A stretch of DNA of 64,000 bases from Meconema thalassinum (Eukaryota; Arthropoda; Insecta; Orthoptera; Tettigoniidae). The stretch is from the NCBI GenBank assembly GCA_946902985.2, contig OX336388.2:225082467-225146466 (forward strand), read 5' to 3'. Under the pieces are notes generated by a model that was not told the DNA's origin, made no database searches, and saw only the letters and a program-made list of their open reading frames with translations. Positions 1-10,319 of the stretch are shown in pieces; the first letter of the stretch is position 1, and each line of letters begins with the position of its first letter. The position numbers and the translations under genes are program-made.

Positions 1-424
1 GTTAGTGTAGAAGTTATATGCATTTAAATTTTGACCTATCAGCAGGCTTAGAATCATTTTGGCAACACTGCCATATATGGCCTCCTGGAAATTAAACTGC
101 AATATTATTATCTATACGTGTGCCAATTTTGAAATAGCTCCCATTTATACCTTCCAAGATATGAAACATGGAGCTCAAATGTCAATTGCGATTTTTCAGC
201 AGTTGGTAGCACTGACATCATTTTCAAATATGGCCGTGAGATATTCAGGTATAGATCTTTACTCCTACCAAATTTTGTTTCGATTGCTTCAGCCGTTTAG
301 GAGTTGATAGGGGGGAACACACACACAGCCAGCCAGACAGACAGACAGACAGACACACATTTGCCCGATCTCATAAAACTACTTTTTCCTCATTTTTGCA
401 AAATGTGAAAAGTAGGCTAAAAAT
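1..424 (-). mobile_element. Helentron-like (HINE/DINE-type) element, family A, copy A1, cut by window edge
   Basis: The end at 405-424 carries AAAGTAGGCTAAAA, the inverted partner of the AGCCTACTTT block at the other end of full family A copies (15896, 51164, 55090, 62256). An AC/GACA microsatellite at about 318-358 sits just inside this end, as in the other copies. The hairpin end lies outside the window. Strand is given so that the hairpin end is 3'. An 82-residue open frame at 59-307 recurs in other copies but is broken in some, so I do not call it a gene. Confidence 0.65.
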
Positions 425-1004
425 TGTTAACATCGTCAGCAAACAGTACATCCGAGAAGGAAGGGTTGTGCTCTCGACATCTGTCAATCAGTAATGCATC
501 ATATCACAACGAAATGAATGTCGTAATTGGTTCTCTTCGTGTACGGTATCCTTAATACTGGTCCAATCCGTTAACACCTGCAAAACTACTCCTTCCTGTG
601 CGTGTTATACTCCAGGGAGCTGCTGGGGTTGTGTTGTCTCGGTAACTTATGAAAAGACAGTACTCGAAGCGGGTGAACATAACGTGTCTTTTCTAAACGC
701 TGGATGCTCTGACTATAGGATTGTGTGTGGGCTCACGAAGGGTCGTAAAAGCTATTTATTCCATAGATATGGAGAGTTTATATCAACAGAAAAAGCTATC
801 AAAGACATCATGAACTGTAGAAGACACAGGAGAGCCACCGTTATCAGACATATAGCCAATACCACCGGGCTGATAACCCAGCTGTCCCCAGCTTATAAAA
901 TGAAACCATCACCACCGTGCTCTGTTAACAAGAGTGTTCAGGAAGGAACGAAGAAAGGATGGAAAAAAGGAAGAAAGTTAGGAAGGCAAGAAGTAAAGGA
1001 GGTT
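425..1004. other. Unassigned sequence
   Basis: No recognisable gene or repeat family. An open frame at 684-1019 ends in a lysine/arginine-rich run over an AAGG-rich stretch and resembles no family I know; it also runs into repeat R1. Confidence 0.4.
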
Positions 1005-1752
1005 GTTTTATCATTTTAAATGATCTTGTCGACTTCATCGTTACGCTGGGGTCTGTCGTTACGTTACGGTGACGGGACGAAATGTACCCAGATGCACTGA
1101 GGTGTGTGACGTCATAGTACCGCTTGGTGCATGTGTTCCCCGACAATCTCTACTTCGTTAGTAAAAGACAAAAATCCCCGATTCTTGGATGTCACGGGTA
1201 ATCTCGAGAGCCACTGGATGGATTTTGATGCGGTTTTCACCATTCTGTGAAGGATATCTCGAGGAAAGATTCTGTAGAAAATAATTTATGTATGAACAAA
1301 GGAAGCCAAGCAGTAACGATTTCAGTGAAAAAGTCGAAAACAAACTTGGCGTCCGTGCGCTTCTTAAGCTTACGCTGGACAAACCGTTAAAAATATCAAT
1401 ATACTATGAGCGTAAGAATTGGTCATCATGAAAAGTTCTACAAAAAAGTCCGTGAGAGCATATCTCTATCTTCAATACATCGCCCACTATAAGTGTTTTT
1501 AGACTGGATGGAATGGGCATGTCCCCGCGCGCTTGACCTTGCTTTGCTCTTGGTTTGCACTTGCCGTTCGCGAGTCATTTGAAACAAGATAAGCAAGATA
1601 AGTATTATGCAGGTAATTTTCTAACATGTCAAGAGTCTTTGGCTTCGAGCGAAGCGAGCAGCCTCCTGCCTTTCTAGCATTTTTTCAGCATTTGTAGCAT
1701 TTAAAATGATACAAAGTCTAGTCTTTCAGATTGACTGTCACTTTTTTGTTAC
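1005..1752 (-). repeat. Dispersed repeat R1, copy 1
   Basis: About 750 bp, closely matching the reverse complement of 18185-18962 and, in part, 12497-12755. Shared landmarks are TGACGTCA, a block ending in CATCCAGTGG, AGCTTACGCTGG, and a run of ATGCTACAAATGCTGAAAAA. The ends (ATCATTTTAAAT on one side, GACTGTCACTTTTTTGT on the other) show no obvious terminal inverted repeats. Probably a non-autonomous transposon of unknown class. Confidence 0.65.
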
Positions 1753-1814
1753 TTATTTTAGGGGCTGCGACATCTTGGTCTTAAGCGTGTGTGTGTTTGT
1801 AAATTGGAGATGAG

Positions 1815-2022
1815 ACTGGAAAGGAGGTAGCCGTGGCCTTATGTTAGGAAGTGGAGTAGAAGTGGGAAACTACAAAAAACACTTCCAGGATGGCTGAGGT
1901 GGGAATAGAACCCAGCTCATCTCAGTTTTGCCTCACGGTGATGAATGTACCTTGTTCCGGGAATCGTAGCCGAACCTCCAGGGTGTAAGCCAAGAACCTT
2001 TGCCGCTACACCACGAGGTGAG
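1815..2022 (-). mobile_element. tRNA-headed SINE, family D
   Basis: On the minus strand it reads CGTGGTGTAGCGGCAAAG (A-box-like), then a GATTCCCGG-type B-box region, then the block GTTTCCCACTTCTACTCC shared with copies at 33342, 36436 and 54068. Non-coding. Just beyond it (2020-2075) lies GATGACCTAGTTGTTCCGCCCC, a tail motif also seen near 25626 and 59370. Confidence 0.6.
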
Positions 2023-2084
2023 GAGCAGATGACCTAGTTGTTCCGCCCCTTGAACCACCAATCACCATCACCAAACTTGCTCTT

Positions 2085-2424
2085 AATGATTACAGCGGCT
2101 TCGGTGGCCAAGGTCGCGGGTTCAATCCCGGCCGAAGTCGTCGGATTTTTTAAGAAGCGTTAAAAATCCCTCACTATGCCTATCTTCAGAGGGAAAGTAA
2201 AGCCGGTGGTCCCATGTCATGCATTCATGACATGTAAAAGAACCTTCCACTAATTACACTCTTGTGAAGCTAAATTATAGGTTAGATTTGACTAACGCTG
2301 TTAGGTTCCAACGTTCGTCGCCAGGAGCCGAATGCGGTGGCCTCTAGTAACCAAGTTCAGAACTAGTTGTCGTTGACGGTGGCGTATGGTAAGCAAAAGT
2401 AGGAACTACTTGAAAATTGAATGT
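2085..2424 (+). mobile_element. tRNA-headed SINE, family E, copy 1
   Basis: The head carries a B-box-like GGTTCAATCCC (2118-2128) preceded by CGGTGGCCAAGGTCGCG. The body blocks TAAAGCCGGTGGTCCCATGT, GTGAAGCTAAAT and GGAACTACTTG recur at 14390-14766 and 54643-54968. Length about 340 bp. Confidence 0.7.
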
Positions 2425-2439
2425 CTGCAGTCCTTACTT

Positions 2440-2510
2440 GCATAATTAAAAACAGATAACACACACTAATACAGCCATCACAATTAACACTGGTTATCGG
2501 ACAGACTCTA
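2440..2510 (+). mobile_element. Left part of an old SINE-D-like element split by later insertions
   Basis: The block CACACTAATACAGCCATCAC followed by GGTTATCGGACAGACTCTA matches the 3' half of the copy at 33342-33690. The sequence continues after the insertion, at 6367-6385 and then 9877-9930 (TACACGGGGCTACATGACC). GACAGACTCTA (2500-2510) is the left target-site duplication of the inserted SINE. Confidence 0.65.
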
Positions 2511-2815
2511 AGCCGGCCCCGTGGTGTTGGGGTAGCGCGCCTGCCTCTCACCTGGAGGCCCCGGGTTTGATTTCCGGCTCCATCAGGGATCTTAGAAACT
2601 GACGTGGGGGCTAGAACGGGGTGCACTCAGCCTCGTGAGGACAATTAAGTAGCTGTCTGACAGTGAGGCAGCGCCCCGATCACGAAAATCAAGATTAACG
2701 GCCGAGGGGACCCGATGCGCTGATCACGCGTCACCCCAATTTCTGCAGGCCAAATGGCTGGGCAGCGGTCGCTTGGTAGGCCTAGGTCCTTCATGGGCTG
2801 TAGTGCCAGAGGTTA
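2511..2815 (+). mobile_element. tRNA-headed SINE S1 with (ATT)n tail
   Basis: Starts AGCCGGCCCCGTGGTGTTGG, with a B-box-like GGGTTTGATTTCC; the body has CACTCAGCCTCGTGAGG and GGCCAAATGGCTGGGCAGC, and it ends CTGTAGTGCCAGAGG followed by (TTA)n. The minus-strand sequence at 10783-11012 is a second copy. The 11-bp target duplication GACAGA(C/T)TCTA lies at 2500-2510 and 6367-6377, beyond the LINE that sits in the tail, so the SINE came first and the LINE later. Confidence 0.8.
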
Positions 2816-2891
2816 TTATTATTATTATTATTATTATTATTTATTTATTCGTTAATTCCCCATAAGGAGAGCGTTACAACACAATCAATTT

Positions 2892-3800
2892 TCATGTTTC
2901 ATTCTGGACCTTTCTTCTTTTTTCCCAAAAACCTCTCATATACACACTATGTTCCCTCTTTCTCTCTTCTGTCCACCTCTTTGCTGGTTGTCTCTCTTTG
3001 GGAGTTTGCTCAAACTTCTGTAGTCTAAGTTTTTCTCTGTTTTTGCTCCTGTCTGCGATGTCTTCTGTAGAGATGTTTAGTTTCTTGAGGTCTTCCACGG
3101 TTTCCTTTACCCAATTGGTTTTTAGTGTGCTATTCGTAACTATATTAAAAATTTTCTTGGTCAGTCTGTCTTCGGTCATCCTATGTATATGTCCATAAAA
3201 TTTTGCCCTTCTTTTCCTTATGTTGTTTGTAATCGTCTCTGTCTGTTTGTACAGTTCTATTGTCGGTCTCTTCATCCATATTCCCTCTTTCTGAACTGTC
3301 CCGTAGATCTTTCTCAGAATTTTTTTCTCTTGTTTTTCTAATTCCTTGATTTTTGTTCGTCCCTTGATTGCTGTCGTTTCTGAAGCGTATAAGGCCTCTG
3401 GTAAGACTACTGTACGATAGTGTCGTAATTTGGCATTGATGGAAATACATTTTTTATTGTAGTGGTTCCATGTAAGTCGGTATGCTTTCTGCAATTTAGC
3501 GATCCTGTCTTCATTCGATGCCAAGTTCAGTCCTGTTTTCTGTATAATCTCTCCTAGATATTTGAAACTTTCCACTTGTGTTATTTTTCCATACTTGGTT
3601 TCCAGTGGGTGCTTGTCTGTAGATTTTGTGTCCATGAACTGTGTTTTTTCGTATGAGATTTGTAACCCTGTTTTGGCAGAGATTTCATGTAGCGTCTCTA
3701 GAGCTTCTTTGGCTTCTTTTCTGTTATTTGTTATAAACGCTACATCATCGGCAAAGGCCAGACACTTAATGTTGACTGTCCTTTTCTGGTGTTTTGCCAT
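2892..3800 (-). pseudogene. LINE ORF, C-terminal part: RT palm (FADD) to C-terminal tail
   Basis: In the same frame as the ORF above: exactly 15 bases lie between the TGA and this ATG, so this is not a separate gene. It begins at the RT catalytic motif (FADDVAFI, residues 16-23), then the thumb region (LRHYRTVVLPEALYASET) and the RRAKFYGHIHRM block. It closes with WTEERKREHS and MRGFWEKRRK (about 276-295), a tail motif recurring in other LINE remnants here (41180, 41420, 46740, 47507). Labelled pseudogene because the stop removes it from the upstream domains; it could still be translated by readthrough. Confidence 0.85.
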
Positions 3801-3815
3801 TTTTATGCCTTTGAC

Positions 3816-6101
3816 TCATTTTTCCCATGTCTTGATTATTTTATCCAAAACTGAGTTGAATAGAATGGGTGATAAACCATCACCTTGTCGCACTCCTGTA
3901 TTAATATTGAAGGGTTCCGAGATCTCTCCCATGAATTTAACTTTGGATATTGTATTTGTTAATGTTTCTTGGATTAGTTTTCTGGACTTATTGTCGACCT
4001 TCATTTCTTCTAATGTGTTAAAAAGTGTTTCTCTATCTATGGAGTCGTACGCTTTTTTGTAGTCGACGAATGTGATTGTTGTGTTCCTGGTTTTTCTCGT
4101 TGCTAGTATTGTTCTCAGGCACCAAATCTGCTCACTGCACGATCTTCCCTTCCTGAACCCTCCTTGGTATTCTCCTATCTGTGGATCTATCTGAGGCTCT
4201 ATCCGTTTTAACAGGGCTTTGGAGAAAATTTTGTATGCGACGGGTAATAGTGAAATCCCTCTATAATTATTAGGGTTCGTTTTGTCTCCCTTCTTGTGGA
4301 GGGGGTGTATTAGAGCTGACTTCCATTCTTCTGGTACCTTCCCTGTTTCCCAGATGTTTTCGATGATTTTGTGTATTTTTGGTGTAACATTTTCGTGGTC
4401 TAATTTCCAGATTTCCGAAATCAATCCGTCTTCTCCAGGCGCTCTATTGTTCTTTAGTGATTTTATTATTTCCACGATTTCTTCAAGTGTTGGAGGTTTG
4501 GAATCAATGTTAGGTTCTGGCTTTTCGAACTGTAATCTGTGTGTTGGTTTATCACAGTTAAGCAGTGAGTCAAAATATTGTGCCAGTATCGTACAGTTCT
4601 TTTTCGGGTTTGTCTCCAGTGTTCCGTCTTGTCTTTTGAAGCATAAGCTCGGTGGTCGATATCCAGTCATATTCTCTCTGAATGTTCTATAGAAGTTTCG
4701 TGTGTTATTTTTGGTAAAATCCTCTTCTATCTCCTTGAGTCTGTTGTTATCGTAGTTTCTTTTTTCTCTGCGGATTATTCTCGAAGAGTCTTTTTGTATC
4801 CTGTTGAATTCTTCCCATTTTTCTGGTGTTCTATGGCTGTTAAATTTTTTCCAGGCTTGTATTCTATCCTCTATGGCTCTGTCACATGTCACGTTCCACC
4901 ATCTGTGCTTCCTTTTCCTCGGGGGCTGCCCCATTTTTATCAGTTCTTTCATGTTTTCGGACAATTCCGTCCAGTTGTTACTCTCAATTTTCTTAAGTCC
5001 TTGTGTTATTTCTTTCTTGTTTAATTGTAAATACTCTGGGTCTGTTCTGAAAATTCTGGTTGTTCTCTTAGTTTGTCTGTTTGGTATAAACTTAGCCTTG
5101 ATTTGTAGTAGATGATGATCAGATTCGAAAAAACCTTTTCTCGTTCGTATATTCATAACTTCTCTGGTGTTTTTTGTAGATATCGCAACGTGGTCTATCT
5201 GAAATTCTCCGAGGGCGCTGTTTGGAGATTTCCAAGTCCATAGTTTCTTGTAGGGTTTCTGGAATTGTGTTGACATGATTTTGAAGTCAAAATTCCTACA
5301 GAAGTTTATCAAATTCTCTCCATTCTTGTTTGTCCTCTGGTGCGCTGTATGTTTTCCTGTTGTGTCTCTGAATTTTCTTTCGCGGCCTAATTGTGCATTA
5401 AAATCACCAAGCAATAATTTAACATGCTTAGTGGGGATTTTGTTGGTGATTTCTTCTAAGTCTTCCCAGAATTCTTCTATCATCTGTGGATTTTTGTTAT
5501 TGTAGTTATTTGTGGGGGCATGAGCATTGATTATTGTATACGCTATGTTACCAGAACGTATCGTAAGTGTGGAAATTTTTTCAGATTTTGAGGTGAAATC
5601 TATTACAGAGTCCAATATTGAGTTGTGGACTACAAAACCTGTTCCGAAGAGTTTGAGATTTTTTCCTGGAATAGTTATGGCTGGTTTCCCCTTGTATATT
5701 CTGTAACTTCCCGAATCGAAGTGATTCTCATCTGAGAATCTCGTTTCCTGTATAGCCAGTATTCTGATATTGAATGTGTCCATGATGTTTGTTAGTTGTT
5801 TCACTTTACCTAGTTTCAGGAGTGTGTTTACGTTGAGTGTTCCCATGTAAAATATTCTCTTAGTTTTGAGGGTTTTTGAGAAGCAATTCTCCTCTTCATG
5901 ACATACCTGATCCCCTGGAATCCGATGATCAGGTACAATACCCAGTTTTATTGACTGGGGCCCAGGGTAGTGTGTTCGTTCACGTCGTTCTGTCATGATT
6001 ATTGATTTATGTTCAAGTTGTGGTGGTGAAACCCCAAGGGATCTCACAGAATTACGACTGGAGTTTTGAATTCCAGAAGATTGGATCACAGCCGAGCTCA
6101 C
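3816..6101 (-). CDS. LINE ORF, N-terminal part: AP endonuclease and start of reverse transcriptase (761 aa to an in-frame TGA)
   Basis: Endonuclease-reverse transcriptase for target-primed reverse transcription. Endonuclease/exonuclease/phosphatase motifs seen: LNVN at residues 89-92, QETRF at 118-122 (the E is the usual metal ligand), NAHAP at 192-196, GDFNAQLG at 232-239, QIDHVA at 301-306 and SDHHLL at 327-332. RT motifs: NRAPGEDGL about 552-560, YRGISLLP 613-620, GGFRKGRS 647-654, FVDYKKAYDSID 678-689 (motif A) and GVRQGDGLSP 736-745 (motif B). The frame stops at TGA (3816-3818) just before the catalytic FADD block, which continues five codons later in the same frame. A single TGG-to-TGA change would explain it. 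All EN motifs look intact. The start is the first ATG of the long frame; the basic, poorly conserved first ~80 residues make the true start uncertain. Confidence 0.9.
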   Translation of the reverse strand: MSSAVIQSSGIQNSSRNSVRSLGVSPPQLEHKSIIMTERRERTHYPGPQSIKLGIVPDHRIPGDQVCHEEENCFSKTLKTKRIFYMGTLNVNTLLKLGKVKQLTNIMDTFNIRILAIQETRFSDENHFDSGSYRIYKGKPAITIPGKNLKLFGTGFVVHNSILDSVIDFTSKSEKISTLTIRSGNIAYTIINAHAPTNNYNNKNPQMIEEFWEDLEEITNKIPTKHVKLLLGDFNAQLGRERKFRDTTGKHTAHQRTNKNGENLINFCRNFDFKIMSTQFQKPYKKLWTWKSPNSALGEFQIDHVAISTKNTREVMNIRTRKGFFESDHHLLQIKAKFIPNRQTKRTTRIFRTDPEYLQLNKKEITQGLKKIESNNWTELSENMKELIKMGQPPRKRKHRWWNVTCDRAIEDRIQAWKKFNSHRTPEKWEEFNRIQKDSSRIIRREKRNYDNNRLKEIEEDFTKNNTRNFYRTFRENMTGYRPPSLCFKRQDGTLETNPKKNCTILAQYFDSLLNCDKPTHRLQFEKPEPNIDSKPPTLEEIVEIIKSLKNNRAPGEDGLISEIWKLDHENVTPKIHKIIENIWETGKVPEEWKSALIHPLHKKGDKTNPNNYRGISLLPVAYKIFSKALLKRIEPQIDPQIGEYQGGFRKGRSCSEQIWCLRTILATRKTRNTTITFVDYKKAYDSIDRETLFNTLEEMKVDNKSRKLIQETLTNTISKVKFMGEISEPFNINTGVRQGDGLSPILFNSVLDKIIKTWEK

Positions 6102-6317
6102 AGAGCTAACAGACGCCGACCAGAGTACCGGTGGTTACCACACAGACGTGTCTGGATTTAAAATTTTCACCTAGTAACCCTAGGCAGGGGCCCTCACAGG
6201 GTGCTACCATCCGGAGCCAGATGGACCCAGGTTTTTTAACGAGGTGTTACTCCTCCCCCTCCTCCTTCCTCAACACTTGCGTGATGAGGCCCCGGGCTTG
6301 GGACCGGCACTGGCGGA

Positions 6318-6365
<48 letters not shown>

Positions 6366-6387
6366 AGACAGATTCTACACACACCCA

Positions 6388-6855
6388 GTGCTGGATTACC
6401 CATTAGGCCCGACTAGGCCCATGCTTAGGGTCCCCAATTATCTGGGACCCCAAGCAATTTCTAATTTAGTTCAATTTTATTCCGAAGATTTAGAAAATAT
6501 TTATCCAGAACTGAGACAGTTTCAGCAATATATTAAATTACAATGTCCTTTAAAAACTGAGTTCACTCATTCTGAACTTTACGAAATTCTTATTCGAGAC
6601 AAGCTTGAGTCTGTTTTTCCGAACGTTGGAATTGTTTTTCGCATTTTCCTGACCCTCATGATAACGAATTGTTCTGCGGAGCGCTCGTTTTCAAAATTGA
6701 AACGGATCAAAAGTGCGCAAATAAGTATCATGTCACAAGAACGATTAGACAAGCTAGGTTTAATGTATATCGAGTCAGATGTTCTGCGGGAAATTGATTT
6801 TGATGACATTGTAGAAGATTTCATTCACCGAAAAAAAGAGAAAAAAATAATTTGA
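6388..6855 (+). pseudogene. hAT transposase C-terminal fragment (dimerisation domain)
   Basis: A 155-codon open frame beginning in the terminal inverted repeat. Residues about 93-130 contain NCSAERSFSKLKRIKS followed by MSQERLDKLGLMYIE, the signature of the C-terminal hAT dimerisation domain, close in style to ZMYM1-like hAT transposases. The BED finger and most of the RNase-H-like catalytic core are missing, so it cannot encode an active transposase. The first ~25 residues derive from the terminal repeat and are probably not protein. The stop at 6855 is followed 17 bp later by the Helentron-like insertion. Confidence 0.8.
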
Positions 6856-6872
6856 TTACATTTTACAGAAGT

Positions 6873-9616
6873 AACAAGATGTTCAGTAAAGAACATATAG
6901 CCTACTTTCTCCTAAATGCATGGGTATTGTTATAACTCTTTGTCCTTTGTTGGTTGTAGTAGCTTGTTGAAATACAACGTGCTATAGGGATATTAAACAT
7001 GAATATGAGGTGCCCTTTGCTAGTGCTACTTCTGTAAAAAAAATCATTCAATTCGGTTTCACCGTGTTTGAATTGATCTGGGGAATGGATTTGCACACAT
7101 ACATGGCCGCTATTTGCAAACTATTGGGCTGATGACCTTGTAGTCAGTCATAAGATGCTTTCCACAAAAAGGCATGTTGTTGCAAAATCCGGTAGAGATC
7201 AAATTATTAGGATGGTCGAAATTTGATTTAAGCTTTTAACATTTGGGTGGCCGTCATTCCGTTTCCGTCAAGATGGCGGCGATATAAACATGACACTGAG
7301 GTGCCTTTTGCTAGTGCTACCTCTGTACCAAATTTCGTTCAATTCGGTTTCACCGTGTTTGAATTGATAGGGGGAATCGATTTGCACACATACTTGGCCA
7401 CCATCTGCAAACTATTGGGCTGATGATCTAGCAGTTTGGTCAGAATATGCTTCCCACATAAAGATTTGTTGTTGTAAAATTTGGTATAGACTAGATTATT
7501 AGGTTGGTCGTAATTACATTTTAGCCTTTAACATTTGGGTGGCCGCGATTACGTTTCCGTCAAGATGGCGGTGATATAAAACATGACACTGAGGTGGCCT
7601 TTTCTAGTGCTACCTCAGTACCAAATTTCGTTCCATTCGGTTTCACCGTGTTCGAATTAATAGGGGGAATCGATTTTCACACAAAGAAGGCCGCCATCCG
7701 CAAAATATTAGGCTAATGACCTATTAGTTTGGTCAAAGGATGCTCCCCCCATAATGGTATGTTGATGCAAAATTTGGTAGAGATCGGATGATTAGGTTAA
7801 TCGTAATTTGATTTAAGCTTTGAACATTCGTGTGGCCGCCATTACGTTTCACTCAAGATGGCGGCGATATAAAACATCACACTGAGGTTCCCTTTGCTAG
7901 TGCTACCTCTGTACCAAATTTCGTTCCATTCGGTTCCACCGTGTTCGAATTAATAGGGGAAATCAATTTTATCATAAAGATGGCCGCCATCCGCAAACTA
8001 TTAGGGTAATAACCTATTAGATTGGTCAAAGAATGCTCCCTCCATAAAGGTATGTTGTTGCAAAGTTTGGTAGAGATCGGATGGTTGTGTTAGTCGTAAT
8101 TTAACTTAAGCTTTGAACATTTGTGTGGCCGCCATTACGTTTCTGTCAATATGGCGGCGATATAAAACATGAAACTGAGATGCCCTTTGCTAGTGCTACC
8201 TCTGTACCAAATTTCGTTCCATTCGGTTTCACCGTGTTTGAATTAATAGGGGGAATTGATTTTCACACAAAGATGGCCGCCATCCGCAAAGTATTCGGCT
8301 AATGACCTATTCATTTGGTCAAAGGATGCTTCCTCCATAAAGGTATGTTGTTGCAAAATTTGGTAGAGATCGGATGATTAGGTTAATCGTAATTTGATTT
8401 AACCTTTGAACATTTGTGTGGCCGCCATTACGTTTCCGTCAAGATGGCGGCGATATAAAACATGACACTGAGGTGCCTTTTGTTAGTACTACCTCTGTAC
8501 CAAATTTCGTTCCATTCGGTTGCACCGTGTTCGAATTAATAGGGGAATCGATTTTCACACAAAGATGGCCGCCATCCGCAAACTATTACGCTGATGACCT
8601 ATTAGTTTGGTCAAAGGATGCTCCCTCCATAAAGGTATGTTGTTGCAAAATTTGGTAGAGATCGGATGATTAGGTTAATCGTAATTTGATTTAACCTTTG
8701 AACATTTGTGTGGCCGCCATTACGTTTCCGTCAAGATGGCGGCGATATAAAACATGACAATGAGGTGCCTTTTGTTAGTACTACCTCTGTACCAAATTTC
8801 GTTCCATTCGGTTGCACCGTGTTCGAATTAATAGGGGGAATCGATTTTCACACAAAGATGGCGGCCATCCGCAAACTATTACGCTGATGACCTATTAGTT
8901 TGGTCAAAGGATGCTCCCCCCATAAAGGTATGTTGTTGCAAAATTTGGTAGAGATCGGATGATTAGGTTAGTCGTAATTTGATTTAAGCTTTGAACATTT
9001 GTGTGGCCGCCATTACGTTTCCGTCAAGATGGCGGCGATATAAAACATGACACTGAGGTGCGTTTTGTTAGTACTACCTCTGTACCAAATTTCGTTCCAT
9101 TCGGTTGCACCGTGTTCGAATTAATAGGGGGAATCGATTTTCACACAAAGATGGCCGCCATCCGCAAACTATTACGCTGATGGCCTATTGGTTTGGTCAA
9201 AAGATGCTCCCCCCATAAAGGTATGTTGTTGCAAAATTTGGTAGAGATCGGATGATTAGGTTAGTCGTAATTTGATTTAAGCTTTGAACATTTGTGTGGC
9301 CGCCATTACGTTTCCGTCAAGATGGCGGTGATATAAAACATGACACTGAGGTGTCCTTTGCTAGTGCTACCTTTGTACCAAATTTCGTTCAATTCGCATT
9401 GACCGTGTTCGAATTGATAGGGGGGGACAGACATCCAGAGTACACACACTCACACACACACAGACACACACACACACACAGACTCACACACACACATACA
9501 CACACACACACAGACTCACACACACACATACACACACACAGACAGACACACTTTTTTCGCCCTGTGTTGATCTCATAAGTCTACTTTCATTTTTTGCAAA
9601 AATCGAAAGTAGGCTA
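6873..9616 (-). mobile_element. Helentron-like element, family B, copy B1 (2.7 kb)
   Basis: The right-hand motif on the plus strand is AACAAG then the hairpin ATGTTC-agtaaa-GAACAT then AGCCTACTTT; the other end is AAAGTAGGCTAA (9606-9617). Between them lie about eight head-to-tail units of ~292 bp (7240-9400), each with a CAAGATGGCGGCGATATAAA block and an AATTTCGTTCMATTCGGTT block, then a CA-rich microsatellite (9430-9550). No coding capacity. Strand is set so that the hairpin end is 3'. Confidence 0.65.
7240..9410. repeat. ~292-bp tandem array inside element B1
   Basis: The block GTGTGGCCGCCATTACG recurs at about 8415, 8707, 9000 and 9294 (spacing 292-294), with more diverged units near 7250, 7540, 7840 and 8131. 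Later units are more alike than the left ones, suggesting recent expansion on the right. Copy B3 (56663-57567) has only two to three such units. Confidence 0.85.
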
Positions 9617-9884
9617 ATAATAGTTTGATTTGTTAAATTGTTCATCAAATCATCTGAAATGTTTTGAAATAACGATAATCGTCTCAATTGAAATGTATGT
9701 ATATATGTAGGCCTATGTATGATTTAATAAAAAGTGTATTATTCATCTTGAGAAAAATAACCACTTGTATATACTTTATTAAATGTACAGGTGCTAAAAA
9801 ATAAAAATTATTTGAAAAAATAAGGGGCCCCAAAATCTGAGAGACTTGGGTCTCATTTTACCTTAATCCGGCACTGCACACATC

Positions 9885-10312
9885 CAAAGTACACGGGGCT
9901 ACATGACCGCGTTGTCGCTGCCCCTAAACTGAGGAACCAACCTTAATGAGTACCAGGCAATGGATGAATTATGCTGTATAAACTACCTCACACAGCTCAT
10001 AAACTCCATAATGGACAAGATAAAGAACATAGGTGTGTTTATTCCCCAATTAGTTCGCCCGGAAACATCAAGAACCACTGAAGCGCGAAGAGCATGCAAC
10101 AGATTTTTCACGAACTAATTACTTAATAGCACTTCTGTTTATCGATAAAGCTAGGTTATTTATAACTCAAATCCCAGGTCGGTACAAGACAGGAGGCTTT
10201 GACTTGGTTGCACGGCACGATCTTTGCAACGACCGACCGGGGCCTTGGAACCGCATTACAGCAGGCCTTGGCTCCAAGGACAGTCCAAGGGATGATGATG
10301 ATAATTGTTATC
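9885..10312. other. End of old SINE, then unassigned sequence
   Basis: TACACGGGGCTACATGACC (9890-9910) resembles the tail of the SINE copies at 33650 and 36663 and is the third piece of the split SINE. From about 9930 on I recognise nothing. Confidence 0.4.
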
Positions 10313-10319
10313 TAGGTTA

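Larger units (their letters stand above)
2816..6366 (-). mobile_element. RTE-like non-LTR retrotransposon (APE + RT), nearly full length
   Basis: A 3.5-kb LINE on the minus strand. It has a GC-rich 5' leader (about 6102-6316), one long ORF with apurinic endonuclease and reverse transcriptase domains interrupted by a single in-frame TGA, and a short 3' UTR ending in (AAT)n. Both flanks are (ATT)n (about 2816-2850 and 6317-6366), so it appears to have landed inside the trinucleotide tail of SINE S1. The short trinucleotide 3' tail and single-ORF plan fit the RTE clade. The clade is inferred from motif style, not from a tree. Confidence 0.85.
6386..9876 (+). mobile_element. hAT-like DNA transposon, internally degraded, with a Helentron-like element inside
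   Basis: Termini CAGTGCTGGATTA (6386-6398) and TAATCCGGCACTG (9864-9876) are inverted repeats with one mismatch. Flanking octamers CACACACC (6378-6385) and CACACATC (9877-9884) fit the 8-bp hAT target duplication with one mismatch. Only the C-terminal transposase region remains. The 2.7-kb insertion at 6873-9616 accounts for most of the length; the native 3' region resumes at about 9617-9863. Confidence 0.8.

Noticed and set aside
59..307. An 82-96-codon frame shared by Helentron-like A1, A2 and A3 copies
   Set aside because: It tracks young copies of a repeat; in A4 the frame has a stop at about 55860 and A5 is also diverged, so no sign of coding constraint.
684..1019. 111-codon open frame as a host gene
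   Set aside because: No domain, ends in an AAGG-derived basic run, and overlaps the start of repeat R1.
2105..2130. tRNA genes at B-box-like sites (here and near 12430, 14455, 36500, 49110, 54700)
   Set aside because: Heads continue into shared SINE bodies and do not form full cloverleafs with 3' acceptor stems or terminators.
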